In this document: positions 16,518-24,130 of the stretch, piece after piece
Numbering within the stretch: the first letter of the stretch is position 1
How the letters are laid out: every line of letters begins with the position of its first letter
Origin: Bacteroidia bacterium
Lineage (GTDB): Bacteria; Bacteroidota; Bacteroidia; Bacteroidales; Azobacteroidaceae
Assembly: GCA_025996865.1 (NCBI GenBank)
Contig: BNTV01000070.1
Location: forward strand, 1-26,099
Direction: 5' to 3'
Length of the DNA: 26,099 nt
Made by a program: the position numbers and the translations under genes
Notes under the pieces: generated by a model
Seen by the model: only the letters and a program-made list of their open reading frames with translations
Told to the model about the DNA's origin: nothing
The model's database searches: none

Positions 16518-16969
16518 TTACGATTTTATTTCGTCCACCCAAATAGCAGTATTGTATGCGGTTGCCGCTTTTTCCAATTTTTGTTTCATAAATTCTGCCA
16601 AATGTTGCGGTTCCAATATTTGGACGCCATCGGCATATCCGAAAAATTCACGCTGCAATTCCTGATTAATGACGACATTAATTTCAAATCCTGTTCGGAA
16701 AGCGGAGTGTTTGTAATACTGTAATCAGGGTCGTCATATTTGTAAAATTTGTTGTCATACACGACAATCGGCGCATTGTAACCCAGTTTTTCACTGCGCA
16801 TCATTTGAATATCCATTTGGACAGTGCGTTTGCAGATGCCTTTATCAATTCCTTCAAACTCGTAAAGCGCATCGGAACAAGCGTCAATCAAGTCTTCCAA
16901 TGTCCATTGACGGTACCGGTTGCGAAGACAGGTATCTATGGTTTTATAACGGATTAATGCCTGACACAC
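16518..16969 (-). pseudogene. WYL-domain transcriptional regulator with its middle deleted
   Basis: The N-terminal part (16969 to about 16690) is the HTH region of Bacteroidales WYL regulators: ALIRYKTIDTCLRNRYRQWT, LEDLIDACSDALYEFEG, KRTVQMDIQMMRSEKLGYNAPI, YDDPDYSITNTPLSEQDL. Downstream, in another frame, is the C-terminal end: INQELQREFFGYADGVQILE, PQHLAEFMKQKLEKAA, WVDEIKS, stop at 16518. About 200 residues including the ligand-binding WYL core are missing, and the join is out of frame. The first few residues before ALIRY are also lost, because the 5' end abuts the broken rtcB in the opposite direction. No functional regulator can be made. Confidence 0.75.
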
Positions 16970-17896
16970 ATCAAGGGTACGGAATGCCTATCGGTGGCGT
17001 GTTGGCCACACAACATGAGCGGTATCCGCGAGTTGGTTCCGCTGGGTTTCGACCACCACAAGGAACGGCAGGATGAGGGTTTAATGCCGCAGGATTTTAA
17101 TTTGGATGAATTACATGTGGTGAAGAATCAATATTTGGCAGCATTGAAACAAATCGGAACGTTGGGTGGCGGCAATCATTTCATTGAATTGCAACGCTGT
17201 AGCGAAGGTTATTTGTGGATAATGATTCATTCGGGAAGCCGCAATCTGGGAAAACAGGTTGCCGATTATTACAATCGTGTTGCTAAAAAGCTGAATGAAT
17301 TGTGGTTTTCGTCGGTTAATCCGAAAGCGGATTTGGCGTTTTTGCCATTCAAAACCGAAGAAGCCTTGAAATACTACAAGGAAATGCGTTACTGCACCGA
17401 ATTTGCCTTGGCCAACCGTAAACTGATGATGGAACGTATCCAGCAGGTTGTTTCCACTGTTTTAGACAATGTAGTTTACGACGGGATGATTAATATTGCC
17501 CACAACTATGCCGCCTGGGAGGAGCATTTCGGCGAAAAAGTTGTGATTCATCGCAAGGGAGCAACATCCGCCAAAGCGGGCGAAACCGGTATTATTCCGG
17601 GTTCGCAGGGAACGAAGTCCTATATTGTGGAAGGTTTGGGAAATCCTGAAAGTTTTATGAGTTGCTCGCACGGTGCAGGTCGGGTAATGAGCCGTTCCGC
17701 CGCCATCCGTAATTTGGACTTGGAAGCCGAAAAACGCAAATTGGACGAGCAGGGCATCATCCATTCCATTCGCAGCAAGTCGGATTTGGAAGAAGCAGCC
17801 TCGGCATACAAGGATATTTCGCAGGTCATGGCTTTTCAATCGGATTTGGTGAAAATCAAGGTGGAATTGAGTCCGTTGGCAGTGATTAAGGGATAA
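16957..17896 (+). pseudogene. rtcB: RtcB RNA ligase, N-terminus lost and active-site segment deleted
   Basis: The segment from 16957 reads MPDTHQGYGMPIGGVLAT, the metal-site region of RtcB. After a frameshift at about 17010 the sequence resumes with GIRELVPLGFDHHKERQDE and runs intact to 17896. GTLGGGNHFIE, MIHSGSRNLG, NIAHNYAAWEEHFG, HRKGATSAKAG, GSQGTKSYIVEG and SCSHGAGR (containing the nucleophilic His) are all present. About 45 residues between the parts are missing, among them VGVDIGCGM, which holds two manganese ligands. The first 60-70 residues are missing too. RtcB joins 2',3'-cyclic phosphate and 5'-OH RNA ends in repair or splicing; this copy should be dead. Confidence 0.85.
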
Positions 17897-18010
17897 ATGA
17901 TTAATTTTGTGGAAATAAATTATTGACAATGTTTCAGGACATACAAAATAAACTGCTGGAAATAGAATTATAGGGGAACGAGAATTTCCCTATTTTGCAA
18001 AAAATAGAAT

Positions 18011-18547
18011 ATGGGAAAAATTGAAATCATACAGGGCGATATCACCAAAATAGAGGTGGATGCCATAGTTAATGCAGCAAATTCATCTCTTTTGGGCGGT
18101 GGCGGCGTAGATGGCGCCATTCATCGTGCCGGAGGTTGCGCTATCTTGGACGAATGCATGAAAATCAGGGCGAAACAGGGTGGTTGCAAAACCGGTGAAG
18201 CAGTCATAACCGGCGCCGGAAATTTACCGGCAAAGTATGTGATTCATACGGTTGGTCCGGTATGGAATGGCGGACAAAAAGACGAGCCGGAAAAATTGAC
18301 AAATTGTTACCGCAATTCATTACGGCTTGCAGTGGAAAATCATTGTGAAACCATTGCATTTCCCAATATCAGTACGGGTGTCTATGGTTATCCCAAAGAT
18401 GAAGCGGCAAAAATCGCATTTCGTTCTATTTTCGATTTTCTTGCGGATAACAGGCAAATTGAAAAAGTTGTATTTGTCTGTTTTGACGAAGATAATTACC
18501 GGCTGCTATTGGACGAAGAAAAAATTAATAATGTCTCAAATAGTTAG
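18011..18547 (+). CDS. Macrodomain protein, probable O-acetyl-ADP-ribose deacetylase (YmdB-like)
   Basis: The 178-residue protein is one macrodomain of normal length. ADP-ribose-binding motifs are intact: [35 protein letters not shown] (the Asn and Asp used by YmdB-type deacetylases), [20 protein letters not shown] and [12 protein letters not shown] (the phosphate loop). It should hydrolyse O-acetyl-ADP-ribose or remove ADP-ribose from proteins. It follows the broken rtcB in the same direction and faces the yjbQ-tag operon. The deleted DUF3990 gene at 8473 belonged to an ADP-ribosyltransferase-like family, but the genes are 10 kb apart and no link is shown. Confidence 0.93.
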   Translation: MGKIEIIQGDITKIEVDAIVNAANSSLLGGGGVDGAIHRAGGCAILDECMKIRAKQGGCKTGEAVITGAGNLPAKYVIHTVGPVWNGGQKDEPEKLTNCYRNSLRLAVENHCETIAFPNISTGVYGYPKDEAAKIAFRSIFDFLADNRQIEKVVFVCFDEDNYRLLLDEEKINNVSNS

Positions 18548-18569
18548 TCAGCATGAGAGAACATTTATA

Positions 18570-18980
18570 TCACGAATAAACCGTCGCCACCATTTTCCTC
18601 CGTCCACCCGAATAGCGGAACTCGCAAAGGTAAATACCCTGCCATGTACCAAGGTTAAGTTTTCCTCCGGTAATGGGAATTGTTAGGGATTGACCGACAA
18701 CGGAAGCCTTGATATGCGCAGGCATATCATCCCGACCCTCATAATCATGCTCAAATTTCAGATAATTTTCGGGAATCCAATCCGAAAAGAATGTCTTAAA
18801 ATCACTCAATACAGACGAATCGGCATTTTCATTGATGGTCAATCCTGCCGAAGTATGCTTAATAAACAGATTCAGCAATCCTGTTTCCGGCAATTCCCCG
18901 ATTTTGGACAGGATTTGCGAAGTTACCAGATGAAAACCATAAGGATATTCGGGCAATGAAAATTCAATTTGGCGTACCAT
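18570..18980 (-). CDS. YjbQ family protein (UPF0047)
   Basis: The 136-residue protein has the normal length of UPF0047/YjbQ proteins. Family motifs are visible: IGELPETGLLNLFIKHTSAG with the metal-site His, TINENADSSVL, HDYEGRDDMPAHIKAS and GTWQGIYLCEFR, then RRKMVATVY at the end. Homologues have weak thiamine-phosphate synthase activity and are sometimes named for it; the true role is unknown. It starts 3 bases after the tag stop, so the two form an operon. It is convergent with the macrodomain gene. Confidence 0.93.
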   Translation of the reverse strand: MVRQIEFSLPEYPYGFHLVTSQILSKIGELPETGLLNLFIKHTSAGLTINENADSSVLSDFKTFFSDWIPENYLKFEHDYEGRDDMPAHIKASVVGQSLTIPITGGKLNLGTWQGIYLCEFRYSGGRRKMVATVYS

Positions 18981-18983
18981 AAT

Positions 18984-19562
18984 TTATGCTGTTTCGTATT
19001 TGAACGGACAATCTTCCAAATGGTCGTTTACATAACCAACCGCCTGCAAGTGGGCATAACAAATGGTTGTACCGAAAAATTTGAATCCCCGCTTTTTCAT
19101 GTCCTTGCTGATAGCATCGGATAACGGCGTAGATGCCGGAATTTCGCTCAATGTTTTCCAGTAATTAATAACCGGTTTCCCTTTCGGCAGAAATGTCCGC
19201 AGGTAATTACAAAAACTGCCGAACTCTTTTTGTACTTCCAAAAACCGCTGCGCATTGGAAATTGTCGCCTGTATCTTGTTCCGGTTGCGGATAATGCCGC
19301 TGTCCTGCATCAAACGCTCTACATCCTGTTCCGTCATTTGAGCCACTTTTTCGGCGTCATAACCGGCAAAGGCGTTCCTGTAAGCATCCCGCCGCTTGAG
19401 AATGGTTATCCAGCTTAATCCCGCCTGAGCGCTTTCCAGTACAAGGAACTCAAACATTTTATGGTCGTCCCTTACTTCCCTGCCCCATTCTTCGTCGTGG
19501 TACTTTATGTATATGGGGTCGGACTTGCACCAGCCGCAACGCCTTGTATCTTCCTGATTCAT
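18984..19562 (-). CDS. tag: DNA-3-methyladenine glycosylase I
   Basis: I use the ATG at 19562 (MNQEDTRRCGWC), giving 192 residues, because a -7 element at 19592-19599 places transcription start downstream of the longer GTG start. Zinc ligands align with E. coli Tag: Cys9, His22, His181 and Cys185 (spacing 13 and 4, as in E. coli Cys4/His17 and His175/Cys179). The catalytic Glu corresponds to Glu43 in FEFLVLESAQAGLSW. The enzyme removes 3-methyladenine from alkylated DNA. It is the first gene of an operon with yjbQ. It looks intact, whereas the other alkylation-repair gene of the window (7318) is truncated. Confidence 0.95.
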   Translation of the reverse strand: MNQEDTRRCGWCKSDPIYIKYHDEEWGREVRDDHKMFEFLVLESAQAGLSWITILKRRDAYRNAFAGYDAEKVAQMTEQDVERLMQDSGIIRNRNKIQATISNAQRFLEVQKEFGSFCNYLRTFLPKGKPVINYWKTLSEIPASTPLSDAISKDMKKRGFKFFGTTICYAHLQAVGYVNDHLEDCPFKYETA

Positions 19563-19591
19563 CTTGAAACTGTATTTTGCGTAAAACTCCA

Positions 19592-19599
19592 CAAAGATA
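19592..19599 (-). promoter_or_regulatory. -7 element of the tag-yjbQ promoter
   Basis: TATCTTTG on the minus strand is a perfect TAnnTTTG, 30 bases before the tag start. A TTG lies only 12 bases upstream, so the -33 element is unclear. Confidence 0.5.
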
Positions 19600-19635
19600 C
19601 AATCTGTTTTCCAATTCTAAGTCATCCATGGGTTT

Positions 19636-19920
19636 TTATACGGGTCGTAATCGGTTTGGAAAGTCGCCATTTGCCAGACGGACAACACTGACATTGTTAG
19701 GTGCAATCAATTTCGTCAGTTCATAGACAGCCACGCCCCCGATGTGTTTGTCGCGATACAGTTTGTTTTTCATCTTTCGCGCCAGTGCCGGCGTATTGTT
19801 AAAATGCGGAACATTGTGCAAGCGCGGCAAGACACGTCCGAATTCGGGACTGATTTCCATTGTTACCTTGTACGTTCCGGCAGGAATGGCAGTTTCGGCA
19901 TAAGTCTTTTCCTTGCAGAA
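19636..19920 (-). pseudogene. DUF5675-like fragment joined to unrelated sequence
   Basis: Reading from 19920, EKTYAETAIPAGTYKV, EISPEFGRVLPRLHNVPHF is the core of DUF5675, a family common in phage and mobile elements of Bacteroidota. The upstream part and the usual continuation (a His-Gly-Asn segment and the C-terminal half) are missing. After NVPHFNN the frame continues with ARKMKNKLYRDKHIGGVAVY and LTKLIAPNN, which I do not recognise. The upstream edge abuts the esterase promoter region. It is a fragment, probably of prophage or mobile-element origin. Confidence 0.5.
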
Positions 19921-19955
19921 GAAATACGGTTATTCGTTTTGTTTGAAATTATTTA

Positions 19956-19963
19956 TACTTTTG
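19956..19963 (+). promoter_or_regulatory. -7 element of the esterase promoter
   Basis: TACTTTTG is a perfect TAnnTTTG, 37 bases before the esterase start. TTTTG at 19937-19941 is a possible but close -33 element. Confidence 0.5.
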
Positions 19964-20000
19964 TAGGTTGTAAGTTTAGTAATAATTAAAAATTAGAATT

Positions 20001-20816
20001 ATGTTTTTACGCAAAAATGTATTTATTTGGATTTTATCCTTTCTTCCATTGTTTACGTATGCGGCTAAGGTTGAAACCGTTACCACATATAGTACCGTTA
20101 TGAGTAAAGAAATCAAAGCATCGGTAGTTACGCCCGACAGTTATTCTAACGGTCAAGCATTGCCGGTCGTATATTTGTTGCATGGTTATGGTGGCAATTA
20201 TCTGGATTGGGTCAAAAACGTCAAGGAAATTGAAGCCTTGTCCGACCAATACCGGATCATGGTTGTTTGTCCTGACGGAAATGTCGGCAGTTGGTATTTC
20301 GACAGTCCTGTTGACAAAAATTATCAGTATGAAACCTACATCATCCAAGAATTAATACCTTGGATTGACGGACATTACACGACCATTGCCACGCCTCGCG
20401 GACGGGGTATTACCGGTTTGAGCATGGGTGGACACGGTGCTTTATACCTCGCTTTCAGACACCAAGACGTATTTGGAGCAGCTGGTAGTATGAGCGGAGG
20501 TGTGGATTTTCGTCCATTTCCCAACAACTGGGAGATTGCCAAACGGCTGGGCGATTATGCCGAATATCCAAAAAATTGGGAGCAGAACACGGTAATCAAT
20601 CTATTGCACCTCTTGAAACCCAATTCGCTATCGCTGATTATCGACTGTGGATCGGAAGATTTTTTCTACCAAGTAAATTGCCAACTGCACGAACAACTGT
20701 TGTACAGAAATATTCCGCATGACTTTATTTCGCGCCCCGGAGCGCATAATTGGGACTATTGGAGAAATGCTGTCCGGTATCAGTTGTCGTTTATGTATTA
20801 TTGTACTCTTCCATAA
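20001..20816 (+). CDS. Secreted CE1-like esterase (alpha/beta hydrolase)
   Basis: The 271-residue protein has a signal peptide (about 1-21) and an esterase D / feruloyl-esterase-type fold. VVYLLHGYGGN forms the oxyanion loop, GLSMGG carries the nucleophile Ser141, GSED the likely acid Asp220, and PGAHNWDYW the catalytic His249. CE1 members cleave acetyl or feruloyl esters from plant polysaccharides, or act as S-formylglutathione hydrolases; the signal peptide favours a polysaccharide-type role. It is intact with its own promoter and converges with the DUF5036 gene, the two frames overlapping by 19 bases at their ends. Confidence 0.9.
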   Translation: MFLRKNVFIWILSFLPLFTYAAKVETVTTYSTVMSKEIKASVVTPDSYSNGQALPVVYLLHGYGGNYLDWVKNVKEIEALSDQYRIMVVCPDGNVGSWYFDSPVDKNYQYETYIIQELIPWIDGHYTTIATPRGRGITGLSMGGHGALYLAFRHQDVFGAAGSMSGGVDFRPFPNNWEIAKRLGDYAEYPKNWEQNTVINLLHLLKPNSLSLIIDCGSEDFFYQVNCQLHEQLLYRNIPHDFISRPGAHNWDYWRNAVRYQLSFMYYCTLP

Positions 20817-21421
20817 ACACAGGTATAACTATCCTTGATGCGTATATAGAAGACAATATCCTGGGGCAGACTATATTCAATCAATTTTACAATTAATTTA
20901 TTTCCTTTTTTCTCAACTTCAAATACATTGAATAAATTATTAAACGCACACTCAAATTCAAAATCTGAAGTTGGCAATTCTATTGTGATTTCAAACTGAC
21001 TGGCATTCAGATGGTCCAGTGTTCCGATATTGGTATTTAATGGCGGCAAACCATTTTTAGGGACATCCATAAGAACGAATTTTACATTTGCACCTGTAAC
21101 CGTATTCTCTTGTTTCATTTGTGAAACAACATATACATTATAATAGTTTGCTGCAATATTAAGTGCGAGTTTACCTGAAGGAAATTCTCTTATTGTTTCT
21201 TTATCGAAAATCTGATAGGCATTTCCCGGCTCTACGGCTACCGTATTGGTTCCGCCTGTAGGTAGAATATCTGATATACTACCTAACCCGTTCTTTTTCC
21301 CAAGACTTGACAGCAAACAGGACAGAGTGTAAAAATTATTAGCCTTATTAATATACAAATCAGAATTTCCAAGTTCCGTCATGCCGTTGTCTTCATTCAT
21401 CATATTGAGAGAGACAGTTCC
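20798..21421 (-). pseudogene. DUF5036 family protein lacking its lipoprotein signal
   Basis: The frame (MMNEDNGMTELGNSDLYIN, FYTLSCLLSSLGKKNGLGS, VEPGNAYQIF, REFPSGKLALNIAANYYNVY, GTLDHLN, IELPTSDFEFE, YIRIKDSYTCVY) matches DUF5036, surface lipoproteins of Bacteroidales, from near the mature N-terminus to the end. In-frame codons GTVSLN continue the homology upstream of the ATG at 21403, then a stop appears. The signal peptide and lipid-attachment Cys are missing because the 5' end is cut at the ISAzo13-like fragment. It could only be made as a cytoplasmic protein, if at all. Function of DUF5036 is unknown. Confidence 0.65.
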
Positions 21422-21438
21422 AATGTATTAGATAACAC

Positions 21439-21590
21439 ATGGACGAGGAGATAATCAAAAAGAAAATAGCGACAATGTTGCCTGTTTTGGACGAAAAACA
21501 AACTCGCTTATACCTTGCAAGTGAAGCACAAAGTATTGGTTGGGGAGGTCAGAGTAAGATAGCCGCTTTGTCCGGTTGGCTTATGCCAAA
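21439..21590 (+). mobile_element. N-terminal fragment of an ISAzo13-family transposase
   Basis: From the ATG at 21439, DEEIIKKKIATMLPVLDEKQ, TRLYLASEAQSIGWGGQSKI and AALSG match the start of ISAzo13 transposases, where a similar E-x-GWGG-S-I segment leads into the HTH. The similarity breaks after about 50 residues, where recombinase sequence begins. The catalytic DDE region is absent. The fragment also truncates the 5' end of the DUF5036 gene. Confidence 0.65.
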
Positions 21591-22153
21591 AGATATTGCA
21601 AGTCCCATTCAAGAAATGTTCCAAAACTATCATACAATATCTTACACCTGAACAAACAAGTCTCTTACTGAAACAACCGGATGCAAGAACGAAAAATGGT
21701 CGTCGGGATATGACATTGCTCTGTCTTCTGTATGATACCGGAGCCAGAGTTCAGGAAGTATGCGATCTTCGTGTCCGGGATGTACGCCTTGAAAAGCCGG
21801 AACTTATTACACTTACGGGAAAAGGAAGTAAATCACGCTATGTGCCTCTTTTAGGAAATACGGTAAACCTTTTGAGAACATATATGATGGAAAACGCTCT
21901 GCTTCAAAATAGAAAACAAGACATGCCGCTTTTCTGTAATCAACGCCGCACAGCTCTGACTCGTGGAGGAATAACCCATATTTTACAGAAATATGTGGAT
22001 AAAGCTTCACTTGAATGTGTGGACATGCCGAAAAAAGTAAGACCGCACGTACTCCGCCACAGTAAGGCTATGCACTTGCTTAAGGCCGGTGTAAACCTTG
22101 TGTATATCCGTGACATATTGGGACATGTATCAATACAAACAATGGTATATGAA
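21570..22153 (+). pseudogene. Tyrosine recombinase catalytic domain, fused at both ends
   Basis: Reading the frame of the TTG at 21596 (residue 1), the domain has LLCLLYDTGARVQEVCDLRV (Arg51), LTGKGSKSRYVPL, RPHVLRHSKAMHLL (His151, Arg154) and IRDILGHVSIQT (His177). This is an XerC/D-like integrase found in IS- or transposon-associated recombinase genes. The N-terminal core-binding domain is missing, replaced by the ISAzo13 fragment in another frame. At the C-terminus the tyrosine region (VYERYADD) runs straight into reverse-transcriptase sequence. The nearest Tyr is 8 residues after His177 instead of the usual 9. Catalysis is unlikely. Confidence 0.75.
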
Positions 22154-22285
22154 CGTTATGCGGATGATATAGTGATACATACCCGCAGCCGTGAGCAGTC
22201 GGGATTTATCCATGACAGGCTGAAACAACGGCTAAGGAAGTATGGATTGACATTAAACGGGGAAAAGAGCAGGATAGTGTACTGC
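22151..22285 (+). mobile_element. Group II intron reverse transcriptase fragment (YADD)
   Basis: In the same frame as the recombinase, ERYADDIVIHTRSREQS, LKQRLRKYGLTLNGEKSRIV and YC are the catalytic YADD motif and following helix of group II intron reverse transcriptases. About 43 residues are preserved. The fingers, the maturase X domain and HNH parts are absent. After YC the frame continues to 22423 with sequence I cannot identify, including a strong hairpin. Confidence 0.75.
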
Positions 22286-22313
22286 TATCGCACGGCAGTC
22301 GGGTATATTTTTA

Positions 22314-22368
22314 CGTGTGTGTCGTGTGGAGATGCGCGGGAGTGTGCCTCCACACTTTTGTACACACG
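22314..22368. repeat. Two-part hairpin behind the reverse transcriptase fragment
   Basis: CGTGTGT (22314-22320) pairs with ACACACG (22362-22368). Inside it GTGTGGAG (22324-22331) pairs perfectly with CTCCACAC (22348-22355) around a 16-base GC-rich loop. It may be a leftover of intron RNA structure or a mobile-element end. Confidence 0.5.
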
Positions 22369-22412
22369 CTATGCAAAATGGCATTATCCTACGGGACAGA
22401 GAGCATATCTAT

Positions 22413-22853
22413 CTAAGCAGTAGAATTATCTTTGAATAGATAGGTTTCATTACCTGAAAACTCCCATAATTCAAAATCATAAGATTCAATGGTTGAATTT
22501 GACATTTTAGAACCATGGGGAACAACTTCAGACAACTTGCTGAAAGCTGTTGGCGCATTAATCTTTGTAGAAGGCGATTGAACTTTTTTATTAAAATAAC
22601 AACATTGTTTTGTCGCATTATTTTGCTGAAATGGCTGAGGCAAAGATTTGAAAAAATTCTCGTAATTGATAATATTCACCTGTTTTCGATTAGGATTACT
22701 GTATTTCGCAATTCCCTCTCCTGACGGATGCACTAACTTTACATCATCAACAAGGTCAAAATCGGCATCTTTTGTTGAAACGACATTTACCGTATTATAT
22801 TTATCCAGTTTATAATGTGATACAAAATTTTTTTCTAATAAATCTTTCATCAT
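22413..22853 (-). CDS. Hypothetical partner of the AAA ATPase, perhaps internally deleted
   Basis: The 146-residue frame (HYKLDKYNTVNVVSTKDADF, LVHPSGEGIAKYSNPNRKQV, then CCYFNKKVQSPSTKINA and FELWEFSGNETYLF) is not a family I can name. Its ATG overlaps the ATPase stop (ATGATG), so the two were one operon. The N-terminal and C-terminal halves look well conserved in style, but the join QPFQQNNATKQCCYFNKK is abrupt. Since neighbouring genes have lost their middles, I suspect the same here, but in frame. Function is unknown; ATPase plus small-protein pairs of this kind are often anti-phage systems. Confidence 0.5.
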   Translation of the reverse strand: MMKDLLEKNFVSHYKLDKYNTVNVVSTKDADFDLVDDVKLVHPSGEGIAKYSNPNRKQVNIINYENFFKSLPQPFQQNNATKQCCYFNKKVQSPSTKINAPTAFSKLSEVVPHGSKMSNSTIESYDFELWEFSGNETYLFKDNSTA

Positions 22854-24082
22854 AATTCATTGTATTCGTTGTAGATATCGTTTATTGTGTCGGAAAGCGG
22901 ATTCGTATTTATCAATCGTTCATTTTGTATTTTTAAATCAATGATTTTACCGTTTTCCACTTGGTAAATAGAAATATCATCGTAATTAAGTTTAGCACCC
23001 TCAACTAATTTGTTTTTGTCATTGGCTTTGATTAACAAATTTAGATGATTGATAATATACGGGCTATGCGTTGCCATAAAAATTCCGCCGATAGGATTTT
23101 TATTTTCCATAAAACAATTGCGTACAATAGTATTAATAAGTTCGCATTGTGCGTCGGGAAACAAACTTAATTCCGGTTCTTCGATATGAATGTAGATCGT
23201 TTTATTTATATCATTTAAATTTTGTACAGGACTGAAATTCTTTAAGCATGTGATATAATTTATTTGACAGTATTCATTTTGTATTATTCTCATTTACAAT
23301 ATTATACAAAAATAATAATATAAACTAATTTCGATTTAGTACTTAAGTTTCCTGTTCTTAAAACATATTGTATTACGGCACGGTCAAAAGCATTCTCAAA
23401 ACTAAATTTTTCAGAAAAATATTTTGTAATAAGCGCCACCGGCACAGTGTTCTGTATTCCGGAAGAACTGTTTTTGTAATCAGTTTCAAATTCATCATTT
23501 ATAGATGATATATAATATTTTATACCGGAGTTTGTTTTTCTAACTGAAAATTTTACATTCAAGAAATCTAACGGCAATTCGTCTATTTCATCTTTTGCCA
23601 ACATAAAATCACTAAATACTTCGCCAAAATAGAAACCAATAGACATTCCTTTTGATAAGGCATTCCGATTTTCCATCCATTGTGCTATTATATTTCTTGT
23701 TTCAGATATAAAACTAATTTTTGAGAAGATAATATGTTCATGGGGAATTAATTTAGGTACTGTTAATTCATTGTTTAGATAACTTATTTCGTAGATATCT
23801 TTGCCAAATGCCACAGTATATCGAATTTCCGTATGGGTATCAATAAACCGTTCAAATCCGCAATTTTTCAGGTATTGATTTGTATCGAACGGAAACGGAA
23901 CTTTTGCGATATTGCTGTGTTTAAGGTAAGCCCTGATATTGCATACTTTATACAGCCACCGAAAAAGAGCAACTGCCTTCATTATCGTACTTTTCCCACT
24001 ACCCGATTCCCCGATAAACACGGTAAACGGACGTATGTTGTCAATGTTCCGGAAAATCCGAATTCTGCCATTTTGTCAGCAT
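22850..24082 (-). pseudogene. OLD-like / AAA_21 ATPase broken by frameshifts
   Basis: Three frames together encode one ATPase of ABC/SMC type. The N-terminus (MLT at 24082, then [20 protein letters not shown]) needs one base removed from the AAAA run at 24071-24074. The second frame has Walker [10 protein letters not shown] and runs to 23302. The third (22850 to about 23293) has Walker B IYIHIEEPELSLFPDAQ and the downstream histidine motif ATHSPYIINHL. The break near 23300 lies in an A/T repeat and may hide a small deletion. Such ATPases pair with small partner genes in OLD-, Septu- or retron-like defence loci. It has a small partner overlapping its stop. If the frameshifts are real, the protein is not made. 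Confidence 0.7.
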
Positions 24083-24130
24083 TTTATTTCCGGCAAGCCT
24101 TTTGTACAGACTAAGAAAAATAGTAGATAT

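Noticed and set aside
17929..17973. 14-codon frame MFQDIQNKLLEIEL between rtcB and the macrodomain gene
   Set aside because: It looks like the start of a lost gene, but it is too short to support any call.
18984..19592. Longer GTG start for tag adding 10 residues
   Set aside because: It overlaps the TATCTTTG -7 element at 19592-19599, so it would not be transcribed from that promoter. The ATG at 19562 matches the family start.
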